Positions 48,623-57,146 of a DNA stretch of 64,000 nt are shown one piece after another. This DNA is from DASRWT01 sp963748485 (lineage in GTDB: Bacteria; Methylomirabilota; Methylomirabilia; Rokubacteriales; CSP1-6), in the NCBI GenBank assembly GCA_963748485.1, contig CAVVJF010000009.1:1364001-1428000 (forward strand). The letters run 5' to 3'. Below the pieces are notes generated by a model. The model saw only the letters and a program-made list of their open reading frames with translations. It was not told the DNA's origin and did not search any database. Position 1 is the first letter of the stretch; each line of letters opens with the position of its first letter. Position numbers and translations under genes: made by a program.

Positions 48623-49756
48623 ATGCATAAGCTCGTGTCCGTAAGATCCGCGATCGCCCTCGCGATCCTCGTCGGCATGCTCGCCTTCGTCGCCGGCTGG
48701 TACAGCACGCCAAGCCCGGCCACCGCCCAGGCCCCGATCAGGTGGAAGATGCAGACCGCCTGGCCGATCGGGACGTTCCCGGACGACGCCGCGAAGCTCC
48801 TCGTGGCGACGATCGAGAAGAACTCCGGCGGGCGGCTCAAGGTCGAGGTGGTGCCAGCGGGTGCCGTCGTTCCCCCCTTCGAGATTCAGGATGCGGTGAG
48901 CCGCGGGGTCCTCGACGCGGGGCACACCACGCCCGGCTACATCGTGGGCAAGCTGAAGGCCTTCATTCCGCTCACCCACGGCCCCCTCTTCGGCATGGAC
49001 TTCATCGATTACTACGGCTGGTACTGGGAGGGGGGCGGCCACGAGCTGCTCCAGGAGGCCTATCAGCAGCGCCTGAAGATGAACGTGGTCAGCTTCCAGG
49101 TGCACCCGGAAGGCCCCCAGGCCATGGGCTGGTTCAAGAAGGAGATCCGTTCCTTCGCCGACATCAAGGGGCAGCGGTATCGCATCTACGCGGCCGGCGC
49201 CGAGGTGTACAACAAGCTGGGCGTCGCCAGCGTGACGCTCGCCGGCGGGGAAATCGTCCCGGCGCTGGAGCGCGGCGCTATCGACGGCGCCGAGTGGGTG
49301 AACTGCTCGGACGACCGGGTGCTGGGTATCGACAAGATCGCCAAGTTCCACTATGCGCCGGGCATGCACGAGCCGGTGACGGTGGGCGAGTTCGTCATCA
49401 ACAAGGCCAAGTACGACGCGCTGCCCGCCGACCTGAAGGAGATCGTCAAGTCCTCCGTCCAGGCTTCCTACTGGAACCATTTCGTGCGCTTCCAGGAAAA
49501 GACCGCGAAGGCGTGCCAGGAGCTGCTCGCCGCCGGCATCAAGATCATCAAGACCACGGACGAGCTGAACCGGGCATTCCTCAAGGCGTACGACGAGGCG
49601 TGGCAGGCCGACGCCGCCAAGGATGACTTCTACCGGAAGGTGATCGACTCGCAGAAGAAGTACTCGTCCCTGGTGGTGCCGTATCGCCTCTCCTACTGGC
49701 CGGCGTACAGCTTCATCGCGGAGCACTACTACAAGGACAAGATCTGGCTGAAGTAG
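48623..49756 (+). CDS. TRAP transporter substrate-binding protein (DctP family), P2
   Basis: This encodes 377 residues from the ATG at 48623 (GGAGGG upstream). Signal peptide AIALAILVGMLAFVAGWY...ATAQ. Blocks: IRWKMQTAWPIGTFPDDAAKLL, VEVVPAGAVVPPFEIQDAVSRGVLDAGHTT, GWFKKEIRSFADIKGQRYRIY, LAGGEIVPALERGAIDGAEWVNCSDDRVLGIDKIAKFHY. Same family as P1 and P3 but diverged. It begins the second operon P2-Q2-M2-P3. Confidence 0.95.
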   Translation: MHKLVSVRSAIALAILVGMLAFVAGWYSTPSPATAQAPIRWKMQTAWPIGTFPDDAAKLLVATIEKNSGGRLKVEVVPAGAVVPPFEIQDAVSRGVLDAGHTTPGYIVGKLKAFIPLTHGPLFGMDFIDYYGWYWEGGGHELLQEAYQQRLKMNVVSFQVHPEGPQAMGWFKKEIRSFADIKGQRYRIYAAGAEVYNKLGVASVTLAGGEIVPALERGAIDGAEWVNCSDDRVLGIDKIAKFHYAPGMHEPVTVGEFVINKAKYDALPADLKEIVKSSVQASYWNHFVRFQEKTAKACQELLAAGIKIIKTTDELNRAFLKAYDEAWQADAAKDDFYRKVIDSQKKYSSLVVPYRLSYWPAYSFIAEHYYKDKIWLK

Positions 49757-49768
49757 CCGAACGGTGAG

Positions 49769-49813
49769 GTCGGGCTCTCGGACGGCGGGCCGGCCGCCGT
49801 CCGGGAGCCCGAC
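49769..49813 (+). terminator. strong hairpin between DctP2 and DctQ2 genes
   Basis: GTCGGGCTC...GAGCCCGAC outer stem with inner CGGACGGC/GCCGTCCG pairing and one mismatch. No U-run. Same position relative to the DctP gene as the hairpin in the first operon. Confidence 0.68.
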
Positions 49814-49891
49814 GGACCGTGTCGCCGACCCACGGACCCACTCTTCCTTGAGCTCGGCGCTCAACTTCCGAGAGGAGAACGGAGGACCCGT

Positions 49892-50479
49892 GTGGCGACG
49901 GCTGCGCCCATAGCAGCACCCAACCATCGAGAAGCGTCTCCGGCGTTCCGGACCACCGTCGAAGTCATCGACCGGCTGGCCAGCTACGTCGGGCGGGCTG
50001 TCGCCTGGCTGATCATCCCCATGACCATCGCCGTGACCTGGGAAGTCGTGGCCCGCCACTTCTTCCGGGCGCCCACCATCTGGGCCTTCGACGTGGTTTA
50101 CATGATGTACGGCACACACTTCATGCTGGGAACTGCCTACACCCTGATGCGTATCGGGCACGTGCGGACCGACATGCTCTACTCGCGGTGGTCCATCCGC
50201 CGCCAGAACCGGATCGACGCGATCGGGTACTTCTTCTTCTTCTTCCCGGCGATGCTCTTCCTCTTCTACTTCGGCTGGCAGGAGGCCTATCACTCGTTCC
50301 AGATCGGAGAGACCTCGGACGCCAGCCCCTGGCGCCCCATCGTCTGGCCGTTCAAGTTCGTCATTCCGCTTACCGCGGCCTTCCTGCTCATCCAGGGCAT
50401 CGCCGAGCTCCTCAAGAGCCTCTACGCCATCCGGACGGGCCGTGAGTGGGTCCATCGCGAGCACCTGGAGATCGGATGA
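49892..50479 (+). CDS. TRAP transporter small permease (DctQ), Q2
   Basis: This encodes 195 residues from a GTG with GGAGGA upstream. Four helices: AVAWLIIPMTIAVTWEVVARHFF, WAFDVVYMMYGTHFMLGTAYTL, IGYFFFFFPAMLFLFYFGW, FVIPLTAAFLLIQGIAELLKSLY. FRAPTIWAFDVVYMMYG and RIGHVRTDMLYSRW match Q1. Its stop overlaps the DctM2 start (ATGA). Confidence 0.92.
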   Translation: MATAAPIAAPNHREASPAFRTTVEVIDRLASYVGRAVAWLIIPMTIAVTWEVVARHFFRAPTIWAFDVVYMMYGTHFMLGTAYTLMRIGHVRTDMLYSRWSIRRQNRIDAIGYFFFFFPAMLFLFYFGWQEAYHSFQIGETSDASPWRPIVWPFKFVIPLTAAFLLIQGIAELLKSLYAIRTGREWVHREHLEIG

Positions 50480-51795
50480 GCCCCGAGCTGCTCGGCGCCA
50501 TCATGCTGGTGCTCATGCTGGGAGCCATCTTCATCGGCTTCCCGATCTCGTTCACGCTGCTGCTGCTGGCCCTGATCTTCGGCTGGCTCGGGCTCGGCGA
50601 GCGCGCCTTCTACATCATGGTGTTCCAGACCATCGGGCTCATGAAGGAGGAGGTGCTGGCCGCCGTCCCCTTATTCATCTTCATGGGCTATCTCATGGAG
50701 CAAGGCGGCCTCATGGAGCGCCTGTTCCGGGGCTTCCAGCTGATGATGGGGCCGATACCCGGCTCCCTCTACGTGGGCGTCCTCATCACCGCGACCATCT
50801 TTGGCATCGCTGCGGGCACGGTGGGGGCCACCGTCGTACTGATGGGCATCATGGCTGTGCCGATCATGACCAAGGCCGGCTACGACATCAAGATGTCGGC
50901 GGGCGCCATCACCGCGGGCGGCACGCTCGGCATCCTCGTCCCGCCCAGCGTCATGCTGGTGGTGATGGGGCCGGTCATGGGCGTATCCGTTGCCGAGCTC
51001 TACGCCTCGTGCTTCCTTCCCGGGTTCTTGCTCGCCGGCATCTTCATCGTCTACTGCCTCGTGCGCTGCCTCATCAATCCCCGCCTGGGTCCGCCGCTGC
51101 CGCTGGAGGAGCGCACCGGCAGCATCGGGCAGATCGCGTTGGAACTCACGCTGGGCATGGTGCCGCACGCCATCCTCATCATCGCCACGCTGGGCACCAT
51201 CGTCTGGGGCTGGGCGACGCCCACCGAGGCGGCGGCGATGGGTGTGGTCGGCGCCGCCTTCCTCGCCGTCATCTACGGGCAGTTCACCTGGGGGCGACTC
51301 AAGGACGCGGTCTACAACACCCTGCTCCAGTCCAGCACGGTGATCTTTCTCGCCGTCTGCGGCAACGTGTTCGGGGCCGTGTTCTCGCGCCTGGGGACGG
51401 CCACGGTGGCCACCAACGCTTTGCTCGCCTGGCAGATCCCACCGGTGGCGATGCTGACCCTCATCATGGTCGTCATCTTCCTGCTGGGCTGGCCCTTCGA
51501 GTGGCCGGCGATCATCCTCGTTTTCGTGCCGCTGATGCAGCCGATCATCTTATCGATGAAGATCGACATGCTGTGGTTCGCCACGCTCATCGCGATCAAT
51601 CTCCAGACCGCCTTCCTCTCCCCGCCGGTGGCGATGTCGGCGTACTATCTCAAGGGCGTGGCGCCGGCCTGGGGGCTGGGGGACATCTACCGCGGCATGG
51701 GGCAGTTCATGGTGCTCCAGCTCATCGGCCTCGCCCTCTGCATCATTTTCCCGGAGATCTCGCTCTGGTTGCCTCGAGCGCTGTTCGGCAAGTAA
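50476..51795 (+). CDS. TRAP transporter large permease (DctM), M2
   Basis: This encodes 439 residues. MSPELLGAIMLVLMLGAIFIGFPISFTLLLL, VLAAVPLFIFMGYLMEQGGLMERLF, AGAITAGGTLGILVPPSVMLVVMGP, ATPTEAAAMGVVGA, GWPFEWPAIILVFVPLM, LSPPVAMSAYYLKGV. Closely similar to M1, showing that the two QM pairs are a duplication. It is followed after 22 bases by a third DctP gene. Confidence 0.96.
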   Translation: MSPELLGAIMLVLMLGAIFIGFPISFTLLLLALIFGWLGLGERAFYIMVFQTIGLMKEEVLAAVPLFIFMGYLMEQGGLMERLFRGFQLMMGPIPGSLYVGVLITATIFGIAAGTVGATVVLMGIMAVPIMTKAGYDIKMSAGAITAGGTLGILVPPSVMLVVMGPVMGVSVAELYASCFLPGFLLAGIFIVYCLVRCLINPRLGPPLPLEERTGSIGQIALELTLGMVPHAILIIATLGTIVWGWATPTEAAAMGVVGAAFLAVIYGQFTWGRLKDAVYNTLLQSSTVIFLAVCGNVFGAVFSRLGTATVATNALLAWQIPPVAMLTLIMVVIFLLGWPFEWPAIILVFVPLMQPIILSMKIDMLWFATLIAINLQTAFLSPPVAMSAYYLKGVAPAWGLGDIYRGMGQFMVLQLIGLALCIIFPEISLWLPRALFGK

Positions 51796-51817
51796 CCATC
51801 CGAATGGAGGAGACGCC

Positions 51818-52945
51818 ATGAGACACCGCAATTTCGTGATCGCCTGGCTCGCGTTCGCGCTCCCCGTCCTGATCCTCGCCGCCGTCCTCTGGCGAGGCCC
51901 CGGCGACGCCGCCGCGCAGCAGAAGATCGTCTGGAAGGTGCAGAGCGCATGGCCGGCCAACAACCTCCTGCACATCTCGGCCGTCGAGCTCGCGAAGATG
52001 ATCGAGGAGATGTCGGGCGGCCGGCTCAAGTGGGAGATGTCGGCGGCGGGTACCGTCGTCCCCGCCTTCGAGGTGCTCGACGCCGTCAACCGCGGGCTCA
52101 TCGATGCCAGCCATGCCTGGCCCGGCTACTGGGCGGGCAAGAACTCGGCGGCTGGCCTCTTCGCGCCGGGCCCCGGGGGCCCCTTCGGCATGGACCGCGA
52201 GGAGTATCTCGCGTGGCTCTTCGCGGGCGGCGGGCTCGAGCTCTACAACGATCTGCTCCAGAAAGAGCTCAAGATGAACGTGGTAGTGCCCGTCTTCACC
52301 ACCAGCCTGCCCTACTGGGAGCCGCTCGGCTGGTTCAAACGGCCGTTCAACAGCCTCGACGACCTGCGCAAGATGCGGTTCCGCACCTCCGGCCTCGGCA
52401 TGGAGATGATGAAGACCATGGGCGTGTCCGTGGTGACGCTGGCCGGTGGCGAGGTTATCCCCGCGCTTGAGCGCGGCGCCATCGAGGGCGCCGAGTGGGC
52501 CATTCCCAGCCACGACATCCTGATGGGGTTCCACAACGTCTCCAAGCACTACTACATGCCGGATCTTCGTCAGCCCGCCTCCTACCAGGAGGTGCTCATC
52601 AACAAGGCGAAGTGGGACGCGCTGCCCAAGGATCTCCAGGCCATCGTGAAGTGGGCGGGCATGGCGGAGATCATCCGCATGACCGCCTACAGCGTGGACC
52701 AGGACAGCAAGGCCATCGAGGAGCTCGAGAAGAAGCACGGCGTGAAGATCATGAAGACGCCGGACGACGTGCTCAAGGCCCAGCTGCCCGCCATCGACAA
52801 GGTGTACGAGGTCGAGGCCCAGAAGAACCCCTACTTCGCCAAGGTGCTCAAGCACCAGAAGGACTTCGCCTCCCGGGCGGTGCCGCACGCGCAGAAGATC
52901 CGGCCGCCCATCGAGGTTATCGTCAGCCACTACTGGAAGAAGTAG
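51818..52945 (+). CDS. TRAP transporter substrate-binding protein (DctP family), P3, without own permeases
   Basis: This encodes 375 residues, start preceded by GGAGGAG. Signal peptide VIAWLAFALPVLILAAVLW. Blocks: KIVWKVQSAWPANNLLHISAVELAKM, MSAAGTVVPAFEVLDAVNRGLIDASHAW, LGWFKRPFNSLDDLRKMRFRTSGLG, AIEGAEWAIPSHDILMGFHNVSKHYYMPD. It is the last gene of the second TRAP operon and has no Q/M genes after it. It presumably uses QM1 or QM2. Confidence 0.94.
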   Translation: MRHRNFVIAWLAFALPVLILAAVLWRGPGDAAAQQKIVWKVQSAWPANNLLHISAVELAKMIEEMSGGRLKWEMSAAGTVVPAFEVLDAVNRGLIDASHAWPGYWAGKNSAAGLFAPGPGGPFGMDREEYLAWLFAGGGLELYNDLLQKELKMNVVVPVFTTSLPYWEPLGWFKRPFNSLDDLRKMRFRTSGLGMEMMKTMGVSVVTLAGGEVIPALERGAIEGAEWAIPSHDILMGFHNVSKHYYMPDLRQPASYQEVLINKAKWDALPKDLQAIVKWAGMAEIIRMTAYSVDQDSKAIEELEKKHGVKIMKTPDDVLKAQLPAIDKVYEVEAQKNPYFAKVLKHQKDFASRAVPHAQKIRPPIEVIVSHYWKK

Positions 52946-52951
52946 CGTCAG

Positions 52952-52992
52952 CGACGACGCGCGGGCCCTTGACGGGGACCCGCGCGTCGTCG
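52952..52992 (+). terminator. hairpin after DctP3
   Basis: CGACGACGCGCGGG and CCCGCGCGTCGTCG, a perfect 14-bp stem with a 13-base loop, 7 bases after the stop codon. No U-run. Likely end of the TRAP operon. Confidence 0.7.
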
Positions 52993-53056
52993 ATAGTCGG
53001 ACCCGCGCCGGCCGCCGGGACGTGAACGGCCATGCCGGCGCGGGGAGGCTCAAGCG

Positions 53057-54040
53057 ATGGCGGAGACGGGCGCGCGGCGGTATTCGGTGGTGGACGGATG
53101 GGAGCAGCTCCCATCCGGGTACGTGCACCGGGACGTGGCGGGAGTCGCGGTGGACGGCGAGGACCGCGTCTACCTCATTTGCCGAGGCGACCATCCCATC
53201 ATTGCGTACGACCAGAAGGGCAACTTCATCCGGTCGTGGGGCGAGGGACAGTTCACCTATCGGACCCACGGCATCACCGTCGCCCCCGACGGGACGCTCT
53301 TCTGCACCGACGACGGGAACCACACCATCCGGCGGTTCACGCCGGAGGGCAAGCTCCTCATGACGCTGGGGATCATGGACACGCCGTCCGACACCGGCTA
53401 CGACGGCAAGGACTACATGACGATCACGAAGCCCGCCGGCCCCTTCAACCGCCCCACCAATATCGCCGTCGGCCCTCGCGGACACCTGTATGTCTCGGAC
53501 GGCTACGGCAACTGCCGCGTGCACCGCTTCTCGCCCAGCGGCGTGCTCGAGCGCTCGTGGGGTGTGCCCGGCACCGGGCCGGGGCAATTCTACCTGCCCC
53601 ACGGGATCGCCGTCGCCGCGGACGGGCGGGTCTTCGTATGCGATCGCGAGAGCGACCGCATCCAGATCTTCAGCCCGGACGGCGAATACCTCGCCGAGTG
53701 GACGGACACGCAGCGGCCCACCCATCTCGTCTTCGACGCCGAAGGGCGCGCCTACGTCTCCGAGCTCTGGTGGCACCCCGGCGATATCTCGCGGCGCCAC
53801 GGCCCCACGCGCGAAGCGAAGCCCGCGCGGCTCAGCGTCTTCGACCACGACGGACGGGTCCTCGCGCGCTGGGGCACCGCCGACGCCACCGCGGCGGGGA
53901 GCTTCGCGGCGCCACACGGTCTCGCGGTGGATTCGCGCGGCGATATCTACGTGAGCGAGGTGACGTGGACGTTCGCGGTCAGCCGGAACCGCGCGCCCGC
54001 GGATTGCCACACGTTCCAGAAGTTCGCGCTGGCGCGCTAG
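53057..54040 (+). CDS. NHL-repeat beta-propeller protein
   Basis: This encodes 327 residues. Repeating NHL motifs: VAGVAVDGEDRVYLICRGDHPIIAYDQKG, THGITVAPDGTLFCTDDGNHTIRRFTPEGKLL, PTNIAVGPRGHLYVSDGYGNCRVHRFSPSG, PHGIAVAADGRVFVCDRESDRIQIFSPDG, PHGLAVDSRGDIYVSE. This six-bladed type is related to peptidyl-alpha-hydroxyglycine lyase and SMP-30-like proteins. No signal peptide is seen. The biochemical role is unknown. Confidence 0.88.
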   Translation: MAETGARRYSVVDGWEQLPSGYVHRDVAGVAVDGEDRVYLICRGDHPIIAYDQKGNFIRSWGEGQFTYRTHGITVAPDGTLFCTDDGNHTIRRFTPEGKLLMTLGIMDTPSDTGYDGKDYMTITKPAGPFNRPTNIAVGPRGHLYVSDGYGNCRVHRFSPSGVLERSWGVPGTGPGQFYLPHGIAVAADGRVFVCDRESDRIQIFSPDGEYLAEWTDTQRPTHLVFDAEGRAYVSELWWHPGDISRRHGPTREAKPARLSVFDHDGRVLARWGTADATAAGSFAAPHGLAVDSRGDIYVSEVTWTFAVSRNRAPADCHTFQKFALAR

Positions 54041-54273
54041 CGGACGAGGGCTTCGATCTCGTCCTTATAGGCCCCGAAGCCGCGGAACACGCGGTCGTCG
54101 ATGACGACGGCGGGCATGGTCAGGCGCCCGATGCGCTTGAACAGCTCGAGGCTCGCGTCGGGGTCCTTGCCGACGTCGCGCACGTCCACGGCGACGCCTC
54201 GCGCTTGCAGATAGGCGAGAGCAGCCTCGCCGTCGGCGTGGCCCTCCATGGTGAAGAGGAGCGCGCGCTTCAC
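54037..54273 (-). CDS. glutaredoxin-fold protein lacking catalytic cysteines
   Basis: This encodes 78 residues from a GTG overlapping the upstream stop by 4 bases. LLFTMEGHADGEAALAYLQA aligns with the glutaredoxin start where CPYC is expected, but there is no Cys anywhere. DVRDVGKDPDASLELFK, GRLTMPAVVIDDRVFRGFGAYKDEI keeps the cis-Pro TxP loop and the C-terminal helix. It cannot do dithiol chemistry. It may bind a partner. It ends tail-to-tail with the propeller gene, with 3 bases shared. Confidence 0.78.
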   Translation of the reverse strand: MKRALLFTMEGHADGEAALAYLQARGVAVDVRDVGKDPDASLELFKRIGRLTMPAVVIDDRVFRGFGAYKDEIEALVR

Positions 54274-55097
54274 TCGGGGCGATTCGTGAGGGCCGGCGCG
54301 TCGAGGAACCGGTACTCGCCGACGGCCGCCCACGACGGCGGCACCGAGGCGAGGAGCAGCGAGCGGAACTCGGCGAGACGGTCGGCGGCCAGCTCGGGGC
54401 GGGCGGCGAGCAGCTCGGCGAGGCCTTCGGGGTCGTCGTAGGCGCGCCGGCTCACCTTCGCCACGTGCCCGAAGAAGCGCCGGACCCGCCGGTCCATCTG
54501 ATCCTCGGAAAACGACTTCAGGACCCGGACGAAGGCGTCGGTCACCACGGAATCGAGCTTGAGGAAGCCGGAGAACCGCATCGCGCAGTACGTGACCCCA
54601 TCGGGCCCTTCCAGGTGCTCGCTGTCGAGGGCGATGACGGCACGGCCGGACAGCGCGGGGAGCATCGGCGGGTCGTAGCGTCCCTCGAGGTAGTAGACGC
54701 GCCGGCCGTTCTCGGCGAGGAGCGGCCGCATGAGGCCCCGCACGCCGCGGCCGTCGTCGGCCTCGTAGAGGCTGCCCACGCGACGCACGTGATACTTGCC
54801 CTCGCGCAGCACCCGCGCCACGTCCGCCGCGAAATCCGGGTGGTCGAGCAGGAAGTCGAGCACCGGCCGGTTGCTGCGGAAGGTGATGTCGCGCACCTCG
54901 CGCGCCACCGCCGCGCCCTGCACCACGTCGCGCACGAGCTCGTAGGCGTCGAGATCGAGGCGGTCCCAGGGAATGGCGCCCGCCCGGCTCGCTTCGCTGA
55001 GGGTGAGGCTCTGATCCTGCGCGAGCGCCGTCCCTACGCCGAGTACCAGCCCCAGCGTCAGCCCGGCCGCCGCGATCGCCCCCGCGCGCGCCCGCAT
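54270..55097 (-). CDS. exported protein of unknown function
   Basis: About 275 residues from the ATG at 55097; an ATG at 55115 is also in frame. Signal peptide: AGAIAAAGLTLGLVLGVGTALAQ. The mature protein is mostly helical with SEASRAGAIPWDRLDLDAYELVRDVVQ, DFLLDHPDFAADVARVLREGKYHV and FSEDQMDRRVRRFFGHVAKVSRRAYDDP. One Cys only. No family recognised. Translationally coupled to the glutaredoxin-like gene, which suggests a joint role. Confidence 0.72.
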   Translation of the reverse strand: MRARAGAIAAAGLTLGLVLGVGTALAQDQSLTLSEASRAGAIPWDRLDLDAYELVRDVVQGAAVAREVRDITFRSNRPVLDFLLDHPDFAADVARVLREGKYHVRRVGSLYEADDGRGVRGLMRPLLAENGRRVYYLEGRYDPPMLPALSGRAVIALDSEHLEGPDGVTYCAMRFSGFLKLDSVVTDAFVRVLKSFSEDQMDRRVRRFFGHVAKVSRRAYDDPEGLAELLAARPELAADRLAEFRSLLLASVPPSWAAVGEYRFLDAPALTNRPE

Positions 55098-55122
55098 GAT
55101 GCCCCACGATACCATCGTCGTC

Positions 55123-55152
55123 TTGACCGTCCAACCGCGACTCTGCTATTCT
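55123..55152 (+). promoter_or_regulatory. candidate promoter of the HU gene
   Basis: TTGACC at 55123-55128, 18-base spacer, TATTCT at 55147-55152, 33 bases before the HU start. An AAAGGAG ribosome site follows. Confidence 0.55.
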
Positions 55153-55184
55153 CCGAACCCCGCGAGACGGAAAGGAGTTCCCGC

Positions 55185-55457
55185 ATGATCCGATCGGACA
55201 TCGTGACCGCGATGGCGGCATCCACCGGCTGGACGAAGGCCGCGTCGGACCGGGCACTCCGGGCGCTCCTCGCCTCGATCCGGACATCGCTCAAGCGCGG
55301 TCAGGCGGTGACGCTCGTGGGCTTCGGCACGTTCTGCGTGAGCCGGCGCAAGCCGCGACGGGGCAAGAATCCGCGCACCGGCCAGCCCATGGTCGTGGCC
55401 GCGGGCCGGACGCCCCGCTTCAAGCCCTCGAAAGAGTTGAAGCGCGCCATCCGCTAG
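55185..55457 (+). CDS. HU-family DNA-binding protein
   Basis: This encodes 90 residues, family length. N-terminal helices IRSDIVTAMAASTGWTKAASDRALRALLASI, then LKRGQAVTLVGFGTFCVSRRKPRRGKNPRTGQ, the classic HU/IHF beta-arm region with the GKNPxTG motif, and FKPSKELKRAI at the end. It bends DNA as part of the nucleoid. Own promoter and AAAGGAG site. Confidence 0.96.
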   Translation: MIRSDIVTAMAASTGWTKAASDRALRALLASIRTSLKRGQAVTLVGFGTFCVSRRKPRRGKNPRTGQPMVVAAGRTPRFKPSKELKRAIR

Positions 55458-55503
55458 GCTTTTCGTTACCCGGCTTCCGGCCTCCGCGCTAGAATCCGGA
55501 GCA

Positions 55504-56421
55504 GTGCGCCGAACCCTCACCCTTTGCGCCTTCGTGGCGATGACCTTGCTCGCCGTCGCCGCCGCGTCCGCGGCGCCGTCGTCGCGGAACGGCCAGGGCC
55601 TCTCGCTGAGCGCGGACTCCGTCCTCCTCCTCGACGCCGACGGCAAGGTGCTGTTCGCCAAGAATCCCTCCGAGGATCACGCCCCCGCGAGCCTCACCAA
55701 GCTGATGACCCTCTACCTCGCGTACGAGGATCTCGAGGCGGGGCGCGCGGAATGGGACGAAGGCGTGTCGGTGAGCCGGCGCGCCGCCGACACGCCGCGC
55801 TATCGCATGGGTCTCCGCACCGGCGAGACGGTGGCGCTCGGCACCCTGCTCGAGGGCGTCGCCATCGCATCCGCCAACGACGCCGCCGCCGCGGTGGCCG
55901 AGCACCTCGCCGGGAACGAGGAGGCGTTCGTCCACCGCATGAACAACAAGGCGCAGCTCATGGGGATGGCCGCCACCCGCTTCGCCAACCCGCACGGGCT
56001 GCCCGACCCGCTCCAGCGCACCAACGCCCAGGACATGGCGAATCTGATCGGCCAGCTCGTGACCGACTTCCCCGCCTCGCGCACCATCCTCGGCGGCAAG
56101 ACCTTCGTGTTCCGGGGTCGCGTGTACGCGCGGCGCATCCCCCTCTTCGACGATCCGGGCGGCGTGCAGGCACTCAAGACGGGCTTCACCAACGAGGCGG
56201 GCTACAACCTCGCCATCGCCGCCTGGCGCGCCGGCCAGCGCTTTCTCCTCATCGTGCTCGGCTCGCAGACCCGCAGCCTGTCCTTTCGCGACGCCCGCAA
56301 GCTCCTCCAGTACGGCTTCATCGCCAACGGCCTCGACATCGGGGACGAGCCGCCCCGGCGCCCGGCGCCTCCACCCCGTCGCGGGCGGCGGTCGAACGCC
56401 GCCATCCGCTCCGGCGGCTGA
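55504..56421 (+). CDS. D-alanyl-D-alanine carboxypeptidase (serine, S11)
   Basis: This encodes 305 residues from a GTG. Signal peptide: TLTLCAFVAMTLLAVAAASA. Penicillin-binding motifs: SxxK in APASLTKLMT, SxN in AIASANDAA, KTG in VQALKTGFTNEAGY. NPHGLPDP is also typical. It trims the terminal D-Ala of peptidoglycan stem peptides in the periplasm. It lacks the C-terminal DUF and amphipathic anchor of PBP5; instead it has a basic Pro/Arg-rich tail. Confidence 0.95.
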   Translation: MRRTLTLCAFVAMTLLAVAAASAAPSSRNGQGLSLSADSVLLLDADGKVLFAKNPSEDHAPASLTKLMTLYLAYEDLEAGRAEWDEGVSVSRRAADTPRYRMGLRTGETVALGTLLEGVAIASANDAAAAVAEHLAGNEEAFVHRMNNKAQLMGMAATRFANPHGLPDPLQRTNAQDMANLIGQLVTDFPASRTILGGKTFVFRGRVYARRIPLFDDPGGVQALKTGFTNEAGYNLAIAAWRAGQRFLLIVLGSQTRSLSFRDARKLLQYGFIANGLDIGDEPPRRPAPPPRRGRRSNAAIRSGG

Positions 56422-56449
56422 TCGCGGCCGGAACGCAGGAGGATCACGG

Positions 56450-57115
56450 ATGCCCCCGCCCCGCGCCTTCCTCTTCGACGCCTACGGCACGCTGTTCGAC
56501 GTGCACTCCGTGGCGGAGGCCGGCCGCGCCGTCACCGACGATCCGCAGGCCCTGACCGCGCTCTGGCGCCAGAAGCAGCTCGAGTACACGTGGCTCCGGT
56601 CGCTCATGGAGCGCTACGTGGACTTCTGGGCCGTGACCCAGACCGCGCTCTCCTTCGCCCTCCGCCGCCTCGGGCTCCGGCCGAGCCCGGCGCAGGCCGA
56701 CGCCCTGATGGACGCCTACCTCTCGCTGGCGACGTTCCCGGAGGTGAAGGCGGCGCTCGCCGCGCTCGCCCCCGCGCCCCTCGGCATCCTCTCCAACGGC
56801 TCCCCGCGGATGCTCGACGCGGCGATCGCCTCGGCGGGGCTCGACGGCGCGTTCCAGCACGTGATCTCGGTGGACGCGGTGCGTGTCTACAAACCCTCGC
56901 CGCGCGTCTACGAGCTCGGCCCCCGGGCCTTCGGCCTGCCCGCCGGGGAGATCCTCTTCGTGTCGTCGAACGCCTGGGACATCGCCGGCGCGGGCACGTT
57001 CGGCTACCGCACCTGCTGGTGCAACCGGCTCGGCGTGGCCATGGACGAGCTGGAAGTCGCGCCCGACCACGAGGTGGAAAGGCTGGATCAGATCCCCGAT
57101 CGCCTCAACCTGTAG
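56450..57115 (+). CDS. haloacid dehalogenase, type II
   Basis: This encodes 221 residues. HAD motif I FLFDAYGTLFDVHS with nucleophile Asp, motif II LGILSNGSPRML, motif III Lys in VYKPSPRVYELG, motif IV EILFVSSNAWDIAGAGTFGYRTCWCNR. The SSNxWD element is specific for L-2-haloacid dehalogenase. It removes halide from short 2-haloacids, inverting configuration. GGAGG site upstream. Confidence 0.94.
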   Translation: MPPPRAFLFDAYGTLFDVHSVAEAGRAVTDDPQALTALWRQKQLEYTWLRSLMERYVDFWAVTQTALSFALRRLGLRPSPAQADALMDAYLSLATFPEVKAALAALAPAPLGILSNGSPRMLDAAIASAGLDGAFQHVISVDAVRVYKPSPRVYELGPRAFGLPAGEILFVSSNAWDIAGAGTFGYRTCWCNRLGVAMDELEVAPDHEVERLDQIPDRLNL

Positions 57116-57123
57116 CCGGCTGT

Positions 57124-57142
57124 AGCCGGGCGACGCCCGGCT
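57124..57142. terminator. hairpin between convergent genes
   Basis: AGCCGGGC GAC GCCCGGCT, an 8-bp perfect stem just after the dehalogenase stop and before the cupin stop on the other strand. No T-run on either side, so a weak bidirectional terminator at best. Confidence 0.45.
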
Positions 57143-57146
57143 TGGG

